Shown piece by piece: positions 48,862-59,699 of a stretch of 64,000 nt of DNA. Every line of letters starts with the position of its first letter. Position 1 is the first letter of the stretch. Below the pieces are notes generated by a model. It was given only the letters and a program-made list of their open reading frames with translations. It did not search any database and was not told the DNA's origin. The translations under genes were made by a program, and so were the position numbers. This stretch comes from an uncultured Lachnospiraceae bacterium (GTDB lineage Bacteria; Bacillota; Clostridia; Lachnospirales; Lachnospiraceae): NCBI GenBank assembly GCA_947173945.1, contig CAMWGV010000001.1, forward strand, positions 1 through 64,000. Reading direction: 5' to 3'.

Positions 48862-49875
48862 ATGAAAGTATTTATGGTAGGGGATTTCATTAATGATGAT
48901 GGTCCCGGTGTTGCAAATAAGCAATTGAAAATAGGTTTAAGTGACAAAGATGTTATATATTGTGAAGCTTCAGGAAAAATTGCCAGAGTAGTAGAATTAT
49001 TCAAAATGATATGGAAAAGTGATGTGGTTTGTTTTTGCAGTCCATCAAATATTAATACAATTGGATTGCTTATTGCTAAAATGATGAAAAAGAAATCATT
49101 TTATCGTGCTCATGGATTTTTATATATTGAAAGTGCTTTATCTAATAACATAACAGAAAAAATACGCGGGAAAATTCTAAAAAAAGAAAAATTTTGGTTT
49201 AAAATGGCAGAAAAAACATATTGGGTGTCAAAACATGCAAAAAATGAAGTGCTTAAGTATTTACCAGAATATGAAGAAAAATTTGATTATGTATATAATG
49301 GTATTGATTTTTCTAATATAGAAAATATTATTAACAGGAGTAATTGTAAAAGACAGAATAATTATATAATTTCTGTTGGGGGTGGAATGAAACGTAAAAA
49401 TAATCTTATGATATGTAGGGCAATAAATTCCTTAAATCAAAAGGGATATAATTTGCGTTTTATTGTAATAGGTAAACCTTACACTGAAAAAGATAAAATT
49501 TGTAAATATGATTTTGTAGAATATTATGAGAAGATACCGCATGATAAAGTTATCGAAAAAATGAAATCGGGATATTTATATATTCAAAATAGCGATTTTG
49601 AAACATTCGGTATGGCTGTAGTAGAAGCTATTTTTTCGGGATGTAATATATTGATTTCAGATGCAGTTGGTGCAATTGATGTTTTGGATACAATAGAGGA
49701 TTCGGACTTGATTCGTAATACTCAGGATTTAGAGGAAATTGAGGAAAAAATCAAAAATATATTAAGTAATCCAAATAATCAAAGAATAAAAGAAGGATTA
49801 AATATTGAAAAAATTGATAACCGAAATATTGGTCATATGCTTTATGAAAAAATGTTAGAAGAGTATAGGAGATAG
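48862..49875 (+). CDS. Glycosyltransferase family 4
   Basis: YVYNGIDFSNIE, SDFETFGMAVVEAIFSGCNILISDAVGAIDVL. Confidence 0.85.
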   Translation: MKVFMVGDFINDDGPGVANKQLKIGLSDKDVIYCEASGKIARVVELFKMIWKSDVVCFCSPSNINTIGLLIAKMMKKKSFYRAHGFLYIESALSNNITEKIRGKILKKEKFWFKMAEKTYWVSKHAKNEVLKYLPEYEEKFDYVYNGIDFSNIENIINRSNCKRQNNYIISVGGGMKRKNNLMICRAINSLNQKGYNLRFIVIGKPYTEKDKICKYDFVEYYEKIPHDKVIEKMKSGYLYIQNSDFETFGMAVVEAIFSGCNILISDAVGAIDVLDTIEDSDLIRNTQDLEEIEEKIKNILSNPNNQRIKEGLNIEKIDNRNIGHMLYEKMLEEYRR

Positions 49876-49882
49876 ATGACAA

Positions 49883-51010
49883 ATGATTACTCGTTACTTA
49901 GATGTATTAGAATATGATATAAAATATATAGCAGTTGCGGCACTGTTTGTATTTATATATCATAAGTTTGATAAATATAATTCAAAAATACAATTTATTG
50001 ATATTCTGGCAATATTATTTTTAGTTTGTATTACTGGATATCGTTGTAATGTTGGGTCGGATTTTTATTCATATTATCGTATATACGACTTCTATTCGGA
50101 ATATGGTTTATTGGCTTTTAAAGTAGCAGAAGAAAAATTATTTTATATTATGTGCTATTTTATTAGTCAAATATCAGATAATCCGTTTGCTTTATTTTGG
50201 GCGGTTGCAATTATTCTGTATCCTGTTTTAATTATTTTGTCTAGAAAAATCACAATGAGACCGAGTCTGGTAATGGGAGCTTATATTTTCTTGGGCTTTT
50301 TTGGAATGTCACATAATATTTTGCGCCAGATTATTGCAATGCAATTCATAATTTTATGCTATTATGGATGGCATGGGAAAAAACGAATTCTTTCTGTTTT
50401 ATGCGGAATGATTGCTATTGGATTTCATACATCTGCGATTGTTGCGATTGCTCTGATTGTGATTGCTGAATTTATAAAGCCTACTTTTAAAAGTCTTTTA
50501 ATTAGCGTGGGAACAGGCGGATTTATATTATTGTTTTGGAAATATATTGTATTATATATCTTGGGTAATATTCCAATCTTAAATCGGTATACAGGTTATG
50601 TCGAGCGTTCAGAAACCTTAGGTGATATTGTCTTAAGAATAGGAGTTTGGGGATATATAATTGTTTTTACAATCCTTGCTACGGTGTTTGTGGCGAAAAG
50701 GAATGAGATTAAGGAAATTTCACATACAGCATATAAACAAATAACATTGATTATTTTAGGAATACCCCTTAGTATGGTTGCGGTAAAGATTTGGGTGGTT
50801 AACAGAATTGCAGTATATTTGTACCAGTTTGCAATTTTCATAATACCAATATTATGGAATATAAAATATAAACATAATTCGAAAGCGGTGGTTAGGGTCA
50901 GTTTAGTTTTACTATTGGTAGCTTGGCTTGGCTTTATTAATATTTTCGGTTGCGAAAATAGGTATTATTCTTATTCGTTCCAATGGAATGAAACGCCGGC
51001 ATCATATTAG
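49883..51010 (+). CDS. EpsG/Wzy-like polysaccharide polymerase
   Basis: Polytopic, TGYRCNVGSDFYSYYRIYD, GFHTSAIVAIALIV. Confidence 0.8.
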   Translation: MITRYLDVLEYDIKYIAVAALFVFIYHKFDKYNSKIQFIDILAILFLVCITGYRCNVGSDFYSYYRIYDFYSEYGLLAFKVAEEKLFYIMCYFISQISDNPFALFWAVAIILYPVLIILSRKITMRPSLVMGAYIFLGFFGMSHNILRQIIAMQFIILCYYGWHGKKRILSVLCGMIAIGFHTSAIVAIALIVIAEFIKPTFKSLLISVGTGGFILLFWKYIVLYILGNIPILNRYTGYVERSETLGDIVLRIGVWGYIIVFTILATVFVAKRNEIKEISHTAYKQITLIILGIPLSMVAVKIWVVNRIAVYLYQFAIFIIPILWNIKYKHNSKAVVRVSLVLLLVAWLGFINIFGCENRYYSYSFQWNETPASY

Positions 51011-51042
51011 GCAAATGTTAGAGAGAGATTTAGGTAAACAAT

Positions 51043-52167
51043 ATGAAAAAGTGTGCAATAATTACAATAACACATGGAACTAATTATGGGAATCGATTGC
51101 AAAATTATGCTTTGCAAAGCGTGCTAAAAAAAATGGAATTGGATGTTGATACAATTTTGCACACTCCCCTATCAGGAGAACATAATAAAAGGAAACACTT
51201 AAAAAATAAATTTGAATTTTGGGAAAAATGTACGTGGGGTGAAATTATTGTAGATATTAAGAATCATCTTTATCTTTTTTTTCCTAAAAAAAGGAATATT
51301 AAGAAAAGATTAGCTGAGCACAGATATATTAATTTTTCAAAATTTAACAACCGATATATACAAGCTGTTCCTGATAAAAATTATAAACAGGAATTATATG
51401 ATTATGTCATATTGGGAAGTGACCAAATTTGGAATCCCTATGGAGAGGGTAGAGATACTTTCTATTTTCAGCCTGACGTTGCAGGTGAAAAAAAGGTAAC
51501 ATATGCCCCAAGCTTTGGAGTGGATGCGATTCCCGATGATAAGGATGCTTTTTATGAGGAGATGCTTAGTGGATATGGTACGGGAGCTGTCAGAGAGGAA
51601 AGCGGAAAGCTTTTGTATGAAAAGTATACAGGGAAAAGTGCGGAAATTTTAGTTGACCCTACAATGTTATTGTCTGAAAATGATTGGTCACAATTATGTA
51701 TAGAAGAAAGTGCACCACAAAAAAAATATATTCTTGTTTATTTTCTCGCTTTGAAATCAGAGAAAGTATATAGAATTATAAAAAAGTATGCACAGAAGAA
51801 TGGCTATGAGGTTATTTTGTTATTACAACAAAATAAGTATTATGCGTATGGTCCGACACAGTTTGTGAATTTAATAAAAAATGCAGAACTATTAATTACA
51901 GATTCGTTCCATGGCTGCGTTTTTTCTATTATCATGCATACAAAATTTCAGGTACTTTCAAGAACTGCTAAAAACAGTAAAGAGAATATGAACTCCAGAA
52001 TTGACACATTGCTTTCGAAATTTAGCATGCAAAATGCAATGGTGGATAACAGCCAGCTTTGCAATAAAGAGATAGTATATGATTTCGGGCATAGTGATAA
52101 GGTACTGGAGGCTGAAAAAGGGAAAGCTTTAAATTACCTGTCTGAAAAGTTGGGGAAAGGAAAGTAA
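51043..52167 (+). CDS. Polysaccharide pyruvyl transferase family protein
   Basis: THGTNYGNRLQNYALQSVL, VILGSDQIWNP, ITDSFHGCVFSIIM. Confidence 0.9.
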   Translation: MKKCAIITITHGTNYGNRLQNYALQSVLKKMELDVDTILHTPLSGEHNKRKHLKNKFEFWEKCTWGEIIVDIKNHLYLFFPKKRNIKKRLAEHRYINFSKFNNRYIQAVPDKNYKQELYDYVILGSDQIWNPYGEGRDTFYFQPDVAGEKKVTYAPSFGVDAIPDDKDAFYEEMLSGYGTGAVREESGKLLYEKYTGKSAEILVDPTMLLSENDWSQLCIEESAPQKKYILVYFLALKSEKVYRIIKKYAQKNGYEVILLLQQNKYYAYGPTQFVNLIKNAELLITDSFHGCVFSIIMHTKFQVLSRTAKNSKENMNSRIDTLLSKFSMQNAMVDNSQLCNKEIVYDFGHSDKVLEAEKGKALNYLSEKLGKGK

Positions 52168-52168
52168 G

Positions 52169-53164
52169 ATGAATGGAAATCCGTTAGTCAGTATTATTAC
52201 ACCTTGTTACAATGGAGAAAAATATTTAGCAAGATTTTTGGATTCAATTGTAGCACAAACATATGACAATTTAGAATTTATATTTATAAATGATGGCTCC
52301 GTTGACAAAACAGAAAATATATTTAATAGCTATATAAGTAAATTTAAAGATAAAAATATAAAGTATAGGTATGTCAAGCAAGTAAATCAAGGACAAGCTG
52401 CGGCAATAAATGCTGGTTTAAAATATGTTTCCGGCAAATATATTACATGGCCGGATAGTGATGATGTACTTTATAGCGAAAATATTTCTAAAAAAGTAGA
52501 GTTTTTAGAAAAAAATCAAGATTGTTCATTTGTAATGTGCCAGGCAGAGGCTGTTGATGTGAATATGAAACAATTATATACGATGAAGCGTCAGCACACA
52601 AATAATGAGAATCTGTTTAAAGATCTTGTCGTGGAAAATAATGTTTTTTTCGCCCCCGGTCTATATATGATTTCAGCTGATGCATTTTTTAAAGTGAACA
52701 GTAAAAAGGAGATTATTGTTTCAAAAACAGGGCAGAACTGGCAGATGCTATTGCCTATGGCATATCATTATAAATGTGGTTATATTGATGAAATACTTTA
52801 TAAATATGTTGTTCATAGAGGAAGTCATTCCAGGTCTGCACGTGATTATGCGTCAGAGATAGAAAGATTTTCTCATCATGAGAATTTATTAAATCAATTG
52901 ATGGATGATATATGTAAAGATGATTGCTCATATTTTAAAGGATTAATTAAAGAAAAATATTCGCATATACGATTAAAACTTGCATGGAAATATAATAAAA
53001 AGGATGCACTGAAAAAAGAATATACGTATTTAGAATCAATTGGCAAATTAAATGAGCTAGATAAAAAGTATTACAGGTATTGTAAAAGTAAGGTGGTTTG
53101 CGGTGCATATCAACTTTGTAGGCGCCTGTGGCATTTATATCAGGGATTGGTAAGGAGAAATTAG
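52169..53164 (+). CDS. Glycosyltransferase family 2
   Basis: VSIITPCYNGEKYLARFLDSIVAQTYDNLEFIFINDGSVDKT. Confidence 0.92.
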   Translation: MNGNPLVSIITPCYNGEKYLARFLDSIVAQTYDNLEFIFINDGSVDKTENIFNSYISKFKDKNIKYRYVKQVNQGQAAAINAGLKYVSGKYITWPDSDDVLYSENISKKVEFLEKNQDCSFVMCQAEAVDVNMKQLYTMKRQHTNNENLFKDLVVENNVFFAPGLYMISADAFFKVNSKKEIIVSKTGQNWQMLLPMAYHYKCGYIDEILYKYVVHRGSHSRSARDYASEIERFSHHENLLNQLMDDICKDDCSYFKGLIKEKYSHIRLKLAWKYNKKDALKKEYTYLESIGKLNELDKKYYRYCKSKVVCGAYQLCRRLWHLYQGLVRRN

Positions 53165-53165
53165 C

Positions 53166-54308
53166 ATGTTGGATGTTATAAACAAAGAGAAATGTTCTGG
53201 CTGTTATGCGTGTGCTAATAAATGTCCTCAAAATTGCATTAAAATGAAAATGGATAAAGAGGGATTTCGTTATCCTTGCATTGACAAAAATAAATGTATT
53301 GATTGCCATTTATGCGAAAAGGTGTGTCCTATCATAAATCAAGAAGGCATTGACAATAATCCAAAGGCGTATGCATGTATCAATAAAAATGAAGATATTC
53401 GGTTAGAGAGTTCATCAGGAGGAATATTTTCACTATTAGCGGAATGTGTAATTGAGCAAGGTGGTATTGTATATGGAGCGGCATTCAATGATAAATATGA
53501 AGTAGAGCATATTGGTATTACAAATATAGACGAGTTATATAAATTAAGAGGCTCTAAATATGTCCAAAGTAATATTGGAAATGTATATAGTGAGATAGAG
53601 AAACAATTAGAGGCCGGACAATTGGTGTATTTTAGTGGTACACCTTGTCAGGTGGGAGGGTTGTTATCCTTTTTATCGAAATCATATAACAACCTTATTT
53701 GTCAGGATATTGTATGTCATGGAGTTCCATCACCTAAGATATGGAAGCAGTATTTAGAGATGCATAATCGGGAGTACAATGATATTCCGACTCAAATAAA
53801 TTTCAGACAGAAGGACGCTGGCTGGAGCATGTATGAATTGAATATAAAATATATGAATAATAATTCGTACAAATGTTATCATAGGAATGATGTTTATATG
53901 AAAGCCTTTTTGGGCAATATGGATTTACGACCTAGCTGTTACCATTGTCATTTTAAATCTCTGAACAGGCTCAGTGATATAACATTGGCAGATTTCTGGG
54001 GCGTTGACAATGTAGTAGATGATATGAACGATAATAAGGGAACTTCACTTGTTTTTATCAATTCGGAGCATGGAAATATCCTGTTTCATAAGATTAAAGA
54101 TGAAATGATATATAAGGAAGTAGACATAAATAAAGCAGTTGTAAGTAATCCCTGTGCATATGAGTCAGTTCAGGAACCTAAGGTAAGAAAACATTTTTTT
54201 GATAAGATAGATAAAGTTGGTTTTGATAAATATATTAAAAGAGTAACAAAAGATAAACTTATTTTAAAGGTAAAAAGAAAAATTTACAGTATATTGAAAA
54301 GCAGGTAA
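53166..54308 (+). CDS. 4Fe-4S / coenzyme F420 hydrogenase beta-subunit C-terminal-like protein of EPS clusters
   Basis: CSGCYACANKCPQNCI, CIDCHLCEKVCPI, SGGIFSLLAE, FSGTPCQVGGLLSFL. Confidence 0.9.
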   Translation: MLDVINKEKCSGCYACANKCPQNCIKMKMDKEGFRYPCIDKNKCIDCHLCEKVCPIINQEGIDNNPKAYACINKNEDIRLESSSGGIFSLLAECVIEQGGIVYGAAFNDKYEVEHIGITNIDELYKLRGSKYVQSNIGNVYSEIEKQLEAGQLVYFSGTPCQVGGLLSFLSKSYNNLICQDIVCHGVPSPKIWKQYLEMHNREYNDIPTQINFRQKDAGWSMYELNIKYMNNNSYKCYHRNDVYMKAFLGNMDLRPSCYHCHFKSLNRLSDITLADFWGVDNVVDDMNDNKGTSLVFINSEHGNILFHKIKDEMIYKEVDINKAVVSNPCAYESVQEPKVRKHFFDKIDKVGFDKYIKRVTKDKLILKVKRKIYSILKSR

Positions 54309-54329
54309 ATTGGAAGGACAATCAATCAG

Positions 54330-55859
54330 ATGGAAAAATCCAGAACGTATAATAGTGTTAAAAATGTTATATTTTCAATTGGAACATACATAATTACTCT
54401 TATATTGGAATTTGTTAGCAGAACAATTTTTATACATCTGTTAACAGAGGAATATTTAGGGTTGAATGGATTGTTTGCCAATATTCTTTCTTTTCTTTCT
54501 TTAGCGGAACTTGGTGTTGGTACTGCTATGAGTTATGCATTGTATAAACCGCTGAAAGAAAATGATACAGAAGTTGTAAAATCAATTATGTACTTATATC
54601 GTAAGCTTTATTGCATAATTGGGTTTATAGTATTGGCGGTTGGTTTTATGCTGACACCATTTTTACCACACCTTATAAAAGAAATGCCTGAAAATATGCC
54701 ATATCTTTATTTATATTATATATTATATGTATTGAATTCAGGAATATCTTATTTTTATACATATAAACGATCAATTATAATATGTGACCAAAAGGAATAT
54801 ATCTCCACTATCTCAACTACTATTGCCGGCATATCAAGATTGCTGTTGCAGATTATAGTATTGCTGGTTACGAAAAGCTACAGCCTTTATCTCGTTGTGA
54901 TGATTTTAACTACCTTAGGCGAAAATATTGTAATTTCAACAATTGCAGGTAAGCAATATCCATATCTGAAGGAACGTAACGTTGACGCCTTAAGCTCTGA
55001 AATAACAACAACAATCAAAAAGAATGTTTTTGCTATGTTATTTCATAAGATTGGAACTGCTGTTGTATCTGCGACGGATAATATTATTATTTCAAAATTC
55101 GTTGGACTGGTTGCATTAGGTGTATATTCCAATTATGTTTTGATCGTGAATGCAGTTACTAATTTGTTAAATAAAATATTTACTTCGCTCACGGCTAGCA
55201 TTGGAAATTTGGCATTGGCAGATGATAAGGAGCATGTTGAAAAGGTATTTTACAGAACATTATTTATGAATATATGGTCACGGGGCTTTTGTGCTATTTG
55301 TTTGTTGTGTTTATTGCAGCCGTTTATAAACCTATGGCTGGGCAATCGGTTTTTATTAACGAATGCTACGCTTATCATAATTGTAATTAATTTTTATTTA
55401 AAAGGAGTAAGAAGTACGGTTTTAACATTCAGGGATGCAACCGGAATTTTTTGGTATGACAGATACAAGCCATTAATTGAGAGTGTATGTAACTTGGTTT
55501 TTTCAATACCATTAGCAATAAAGTATGGAATTAGTGGAGTTTTACTTGGGACAATTTTAAGTACGATTTTGGTTCCGTTATGGGTTGAGCCGTACGTCTT
55601 GTTTAAGTACTATTTTAAAAAGGGAATAGGGCAGTATATGGCATGTCAATGCAAATATGCTATTGTAATTATTATAATTGCATGTATGAATTATAAAATT
55701 TGTTCTGTCCTTCCGATGGCAGGAATTGGCATATTTATATTGAAATTGCTTATATGTATAATTGTGCCTAATGTATGCATGATTTTATTGTGGCATAAAA
55801 AAGAGGAGTATCAATATTATTATCATTTAGTATTGAAAGTTTTGGGGAAAGCAAAATAG
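54330..55859 (+). CDS. Wzx-type flippase (oligosaccharide translocase)
   Basis: MEKSRTYNSVKNVIFSIGTYIITLILEFVSRTIFIHLLTEEYLGLNGLFANILSFLSLAELGVGTAMSYALYKPL. Confidence 0.92.
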   Translation: MEKSRTYNSVKNVIFSIGTYIITLILEFVSRTIFIHLLTEEYLGLNGLFANILSFLSLAELGVGTAMSYALYKPLKENDTEVVKSIMYLYRKLYCIIGFIVLAVGFMLTPFLPHLIKEMPENMPYLYLYYILYVLNSGISYFYTYKRSIIICDQKEYISTISTTIAGISRLLLQIIVLLVTKSYSLYLVVMILTTLGENIVISTIAGKQYPYLKERNVDALSSEITTTIKKNVFAMLFHKIGTAVVSATDNIIISKFVGLVALGVYSNYVLIVNAVTNLLNKIFTSLTASIGNLALADDKEHVEKVFYRTLFMNIWSRGFCAICLLCLLQPFINLWLGNRFLLTNATLIIIVINFYLKGVRSTVLTFRDATGIFWYDRYKPLIESVCNLVFSIPLAIKYGISGVLLGTILSTILVPLWVEPYVLFKYYFKKGIGQYMACQCKYAIVIIIIACMNYKICSVLPMAGIGIFILKLLICIIVPNVCMILLWHKKEEYQYYYHLVLKVLGKAK

Positions 55860-55926
55860 GAATAGTCAGTTGTGTATAATTACATTGTAGGAAAATATAA
55901 TAATATTGATTTTTCTTTGTTTTGAT

Positions 55927-56958
55927 TTAATTCACGATTTGATTTAAAAATCTATTATCTAATTTATAGATAATAAATCCAACCACAAATGTTGAAATTA
56001 CAGTTAGAAAGAACATTGGTGTTGCAGTAATATTCATATGTAAGAAGTGATTTCCTAACACGGATAGGCATAGAATAAAAAATGGATGTGAATAATAGGT
56101 GAAATTTGCTAAGGTTCTACATCCATTTGAGATTTGAGAAAGCATGGTATTTTTAAGTGGATTCTCAAGCAAAATCAATAATGTTACAGTAACAAGCAAA
56201 TATAGTCCAAATGTAACAATAATATTAACCTCCCATTTTAGCATGCGGACAATATAAATTTCTACTAACCAAATTGCAACAGCCATTACCTCCCCACACA
56301 ACAGTTTATTCATGGTGATATTGCGGCTTTTTATTTTATATACTAAGTATCCGCTTACAAAAAAAGGTACACCCATAAGTAAAACCCGTCTAATCAAGTT
56401 GAAATGCGGTGATAAGAATAAATTTCTTAAAATGGGTATCTGAATTCCTATTTCATAATATGAACATCCGAAACAACCGATGATATATAAAAAGATACTT
56501 AAAGGAATGAGTACTTTGTCACATTTAATTTTAAATAAAAATGTAGTAAAGCAAACAGCAAAAATAAGTGCTGGAAAAAACCAAAAATGATAGTAGCTCC
56601 CTGTAATAATAAACGAATATACACTATTGACAATAAAATCTTTCAAATTTAAGTTTCCTCTTCTTATAAAAGCTATGAAATAATATAAAAGGCTCCAAAG
56701 AAAATAAGTAGATATCAATCTTATAAAATAAGCGAAAAAGGGCTTTTGGGCTTTTTCTAATTTTTGAATGTAAAAATACCCTGTTACCGCAAAGAAGAAT
56801 GGCACTCCTATTCGAGGGATAATTTCAGTAAATATATAACCTAATTCTTTATTAATCTCCGAAAATGGGCTTGTATGGATTGCCACTACCATTATAGCAC
56901 ATACATATCTAAAAATATCTATTGAACAAATTCGTGTTCTAGCGTTATCTGTTGTCAT
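55927..56958 (-). CDS. Acyltransferase family 3 membrane protein
   Basis: SIDIFRYVCAIMVVAIHTSPF, RIGVPFFFAVTGYFY; start at MTTDN (56958) favoured by an adjacent GGGGGT RBS. Confidence 0.88.
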   Translation of the reverse strand: MTTDNARTRICSIDIFRYVCAIMVVAIHTSPFSEINKELGYIFTEIIPRIGVPFFFAVTGYFYIQKLEKAQKPFFAYFIRLISTYFLWSLLYYFIAFIRRGNLNLKDFIVNSVYSFIITGSYYHFWFFPALIFAVCFTTFLFKIKCDKVLIPLSIFLYIIGCFGCSYYEIGIQIPILRNLFLSPHFNLIRRVLLMGVPFFVSGYLVYKIKSRNITMNKLLCGEVMAVAIWLVEIYIVRMLKWEVNIIVTFGLYLLVTVTLLILLENPLKNTMLSQISNGCRTLANFTYYSHPFFILCLSVLGNHFLHMNITATPMFFLTVISTFVVGFIIYKLDNRFLNQIVN

Positions 56959-57213
56959 TGTAACCCCCAATTCTTCTGACATGCATATGTTAATTCTCAA
57001 AAATCCATTTAATTGTAATATATGTTAACATGTGCTGATACAAAAAGCAATGTTCATTGAATTTATATTATTTGAGAATTTTTCAAAGTTGTTTATGTGA
57101 ATATTGGTAAAATTGGAGCATTGTGAATAAAACTGCAGAAACTCAAAAAATATAAGATATTGAAAATTGTCGATTGTTGTAGTAAAATGTAAAAGCAATA
57201 CAAGGGGAGAATT

Positions 57214-57726
57214 ATGAACGGAGCATTTCAATTTACAGCAAACGACACAATTAAAACTTTTATTATTATTGTTGCTAGTGTAGGAATTTTTTTTCAAATT
57301 TTACTTAGCATGTCTTCTTATCCATTTAAAAAATTTATAAGTATAATGTATAAGTATCCCAAATTAAATTTAGAACAATATTATTTTTATTATCAAAAGG
57401 CAACAGCATATAGAATGTTGTATATGGCACATATTTTATTTGGTAAAACGCTGAAAATTTTGAGCGTCACGGCAACATTTATAACAGTTTATTGTGCAGT
57501 TGACAACAATGATTTTATTTTACTATTTTCTTTAATTGCAGCAATGTGTGAAGTTATTTTATTATCGATTCCAGTAGACACATATTCTAAAATATATGTT
57601 AAGGCAGCAAGAAAATTAGAATATGTATTGAACAATGGGGACAATATTCAAGAACCAGAGTTGTCACGAGAATTAAATAGTACATATCAAGAGGCAGAAG
57701 AGATTATTGAAAAAGGTTTTCAATAA
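57214..57726 (+). CDS. Hypothetical membrane protein
   Basis: 170 aa, hydrophobic segments, plausible RBS (AGGGGAG). Confidence 0.6.
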   Translation: MNGAFQFTANDTIKTFIIIVASVGIFFQILLSMSSYPFKKFISIMYKYPKLNLEQYYFYYQKATAYRMLYMAHILFGKTLKILSVTATFITVYCAVDNNDFILLFSLIAAMCEVILLSIPVDTYSKIYVKAARKLEYVLNNGDNIQEPELSRELNSTYQEAEEIIEKGFQ

Positions 57727-57957
57727 TCTTATCAATGAAACAATAAATATAAAGAAGGAGAGTAGTGGTTATATAGCTACTACCTTTTCTGTAAATTCAA
57801 AGTTTATGATTGGGTTGTAATATAGCATTGTTTTTTGAAAAATATGTATTTTGGGCTTAATGCTAGAAACGTTTGCGAAATTTTACAATGGTTGGTAACA
57901 AAAATTTATAGTTGGTTATTTTTAATATAGACCTTAATGAAGGAGGCAAGAATAATT

Positions 57958-59685
57958 ATGGCAGATGAAAGGGTTATTTTACAAGCTGATTTGAATCAAA
58001 TAGCAAATAACCTAGGTGCTATCCATGGTGATTTGCGGACTATTGATTCCAGAGTTGGATCTGTCGATGAAAACGTTAAAGTGGTTTATAATGAAATTGG
58101 CAGTTTAGCTAGGGAATTCCATGAGTTTGTAAACATTCAGCAAAAGGCAAATAGACTTGGTCAGGCAGAGACTCGATTAGTAAGAATCAGGCAGGAATTA
58201 GAAAAGAAATATGGACATTATGATATTGTTAGAAGAACCACTACGGGAATTCTTCAAGCCGATGATCTTGGTATTGTTAAAAGAGATACTCTTAGCAATG
58301 CAACAGAAGAATTAATGATTTCAACACCTGGATACTGGCTTGCACCATGTCTTGTAGCATTGGCGGCATGGATTAATGATCAACATGAATTAGCAGAGAA
58401 GGCTTTGAAGGAAGGGATAAAGCGTAATGACGAGAAGACAGCCCTGTTCTTTGCTTTAATCTGTCGTAGAGCAGATAGAAAGAATGCTTGTTTAAAGTGG
58501 ACTCAGCGGTACTTAGCTAATCAAGACGAAGAAAATCTTGACAGAAAGACGGTAATTGTATTGGATGCATTTGCTAGTGGTTTGCTGGGGGCAGATACAG
58601 AGGGCATGATTTCACGACAGATGAATGAGTGGCTAGCACATCTTGAAGAAAAACCTGGATTTACTGAACAGCAAACACAGCGATGGTCTGATGCTATAAA
58701 TTTGAAAAGGAAGTCTATTGATACATCATCATATATTTATTTAAGAAAATATAGTAAAACATGGCCAGTGCTTCAAGATATATTAGAAGGTGCATATCTT
58801 CACGCAGAAATGTTTGGATATCTAACTTCTATTTTCGAGCAGGAGGCATCAACTGCTTCGGTAAAAGAACAGTTGGATGAACTGCTGGATAGTTTAGTTA
58901 CGGATTTTGACGATGAAGAGATACCACTTCGTAAGGAAGAAAAGTTTGAACAATTCGTTGTTGATTTTGGTGGTGATGAAAAACGTGCAAGCCAGAATAT
59001 GGCAATAGAGCAGACAACATTTGATACACATAAGGATTTTACTCAACTTCTTACGGATGCTGCTATGAAACCGGAAAATTCTCATTCTAGTGTTTCTGCA
59101 CAGAAGTTTGCGTTTGCTCTATCCAAGGACTGGGTATCTAATGCATACAACGATATCGTTGCACAGAATAGAATGAAGATTCCTAATGAAATTGAAATCA
59201 ATGTAGATATATTTAATGATAAAACAACGGATGGACAGAACGAGGCGGTATTAATTAATAAGTTTAATGCTTTGGTAGAAAATGAAAAGCAGAAGGCACT
59301 GGCTCAGCATGTGTTAAGTGGTTTTGAAAAATTCTGCTTATATGGTGGAAGCGCAATTGCGGTCATAGGCGTATTTATGTGCATTGCAGGCGAAGCTTTT
59401 CTTGGTCTGATTGCATTGATTGCTGGAGTTGGTATGATTATAAATCATTTTTCGCACAAACAGAAAATTGAAATTAACCGTCAAAATATTGAGAGACAAT
59501 TTATAGAGAAGCGTAATAAAGGAGCACAGATTATCAGAGCAACAATTGCTGAAATTGTTGACTTTAGAGTTGAGTTTGCTGATAAAGATGCTGAAAGCCA
59601 GCAGGTTATTGATTTCTTGGAACAGTTAGCACCAGATCAGTATATCAGAAAGCTGTCAGATTCGAATAGAAGAATAAAAATGTAA
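57958..59685 (+). CDS. Helical protein with TPR-like middle and C-terminal transmembrane hairpin, unknown family
   Basis: Start MADERVILQADLNQIANN with GGAGG RBS; TM FCLYGGSAIAVIGVFMCIAGEAFLGLIALIAGVGMIINHF. Confidence 0.7.
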   Translation: MADERVILQADLNQIANNLGAIHGDLRTIDSRVGSVDENVKVVYNEIGSLAREFHEFVNIQQKANRLGQAETRLVRIRQELEKKYGHYDIVRRTTTGILQADDLGIVKRDTLSNATEELMISTPGYWLAPCLVALAAWINDQHELAEKALKEGIKRNDEKTALFFALICRRADRKNACLKWTQRYLANQDEENLDRKTVIVLDAFASGLLGADTEGMISRQMNEWLAHLEEKPGFTEQQTQRWSDAINLKRKSIDTSSYIYLRKYSKTWPVLQDILEGAYLHAEMFGYLTSIFEQEASTASVKEQLDELLDSLVTDFDDEEIPLRKEEKFEQFVVDFGGDEKRASQNMAIEQTTFDTHKDFTQLLTDAAMKPENSHSSVSAQKFAFALSKDWVSNAYNDIVAQNRMKIPNEIEINVDIFNDKTTDGQNEAVLINKFNALVENEKQKALAQHVLSGFEKFCLYGGSAIAVIGVFMCIAGEAFLGLIALIAGVGMIINHFSHKQKIEINRQNIERQFIEKRNKGAQIIRATIAEIVDFRVEFADKDAESQQVIDFLEQLAPDQYIRKLSDSNRRIKM

Positions 59686-59699
59686 GGGGAGGACTTGTA

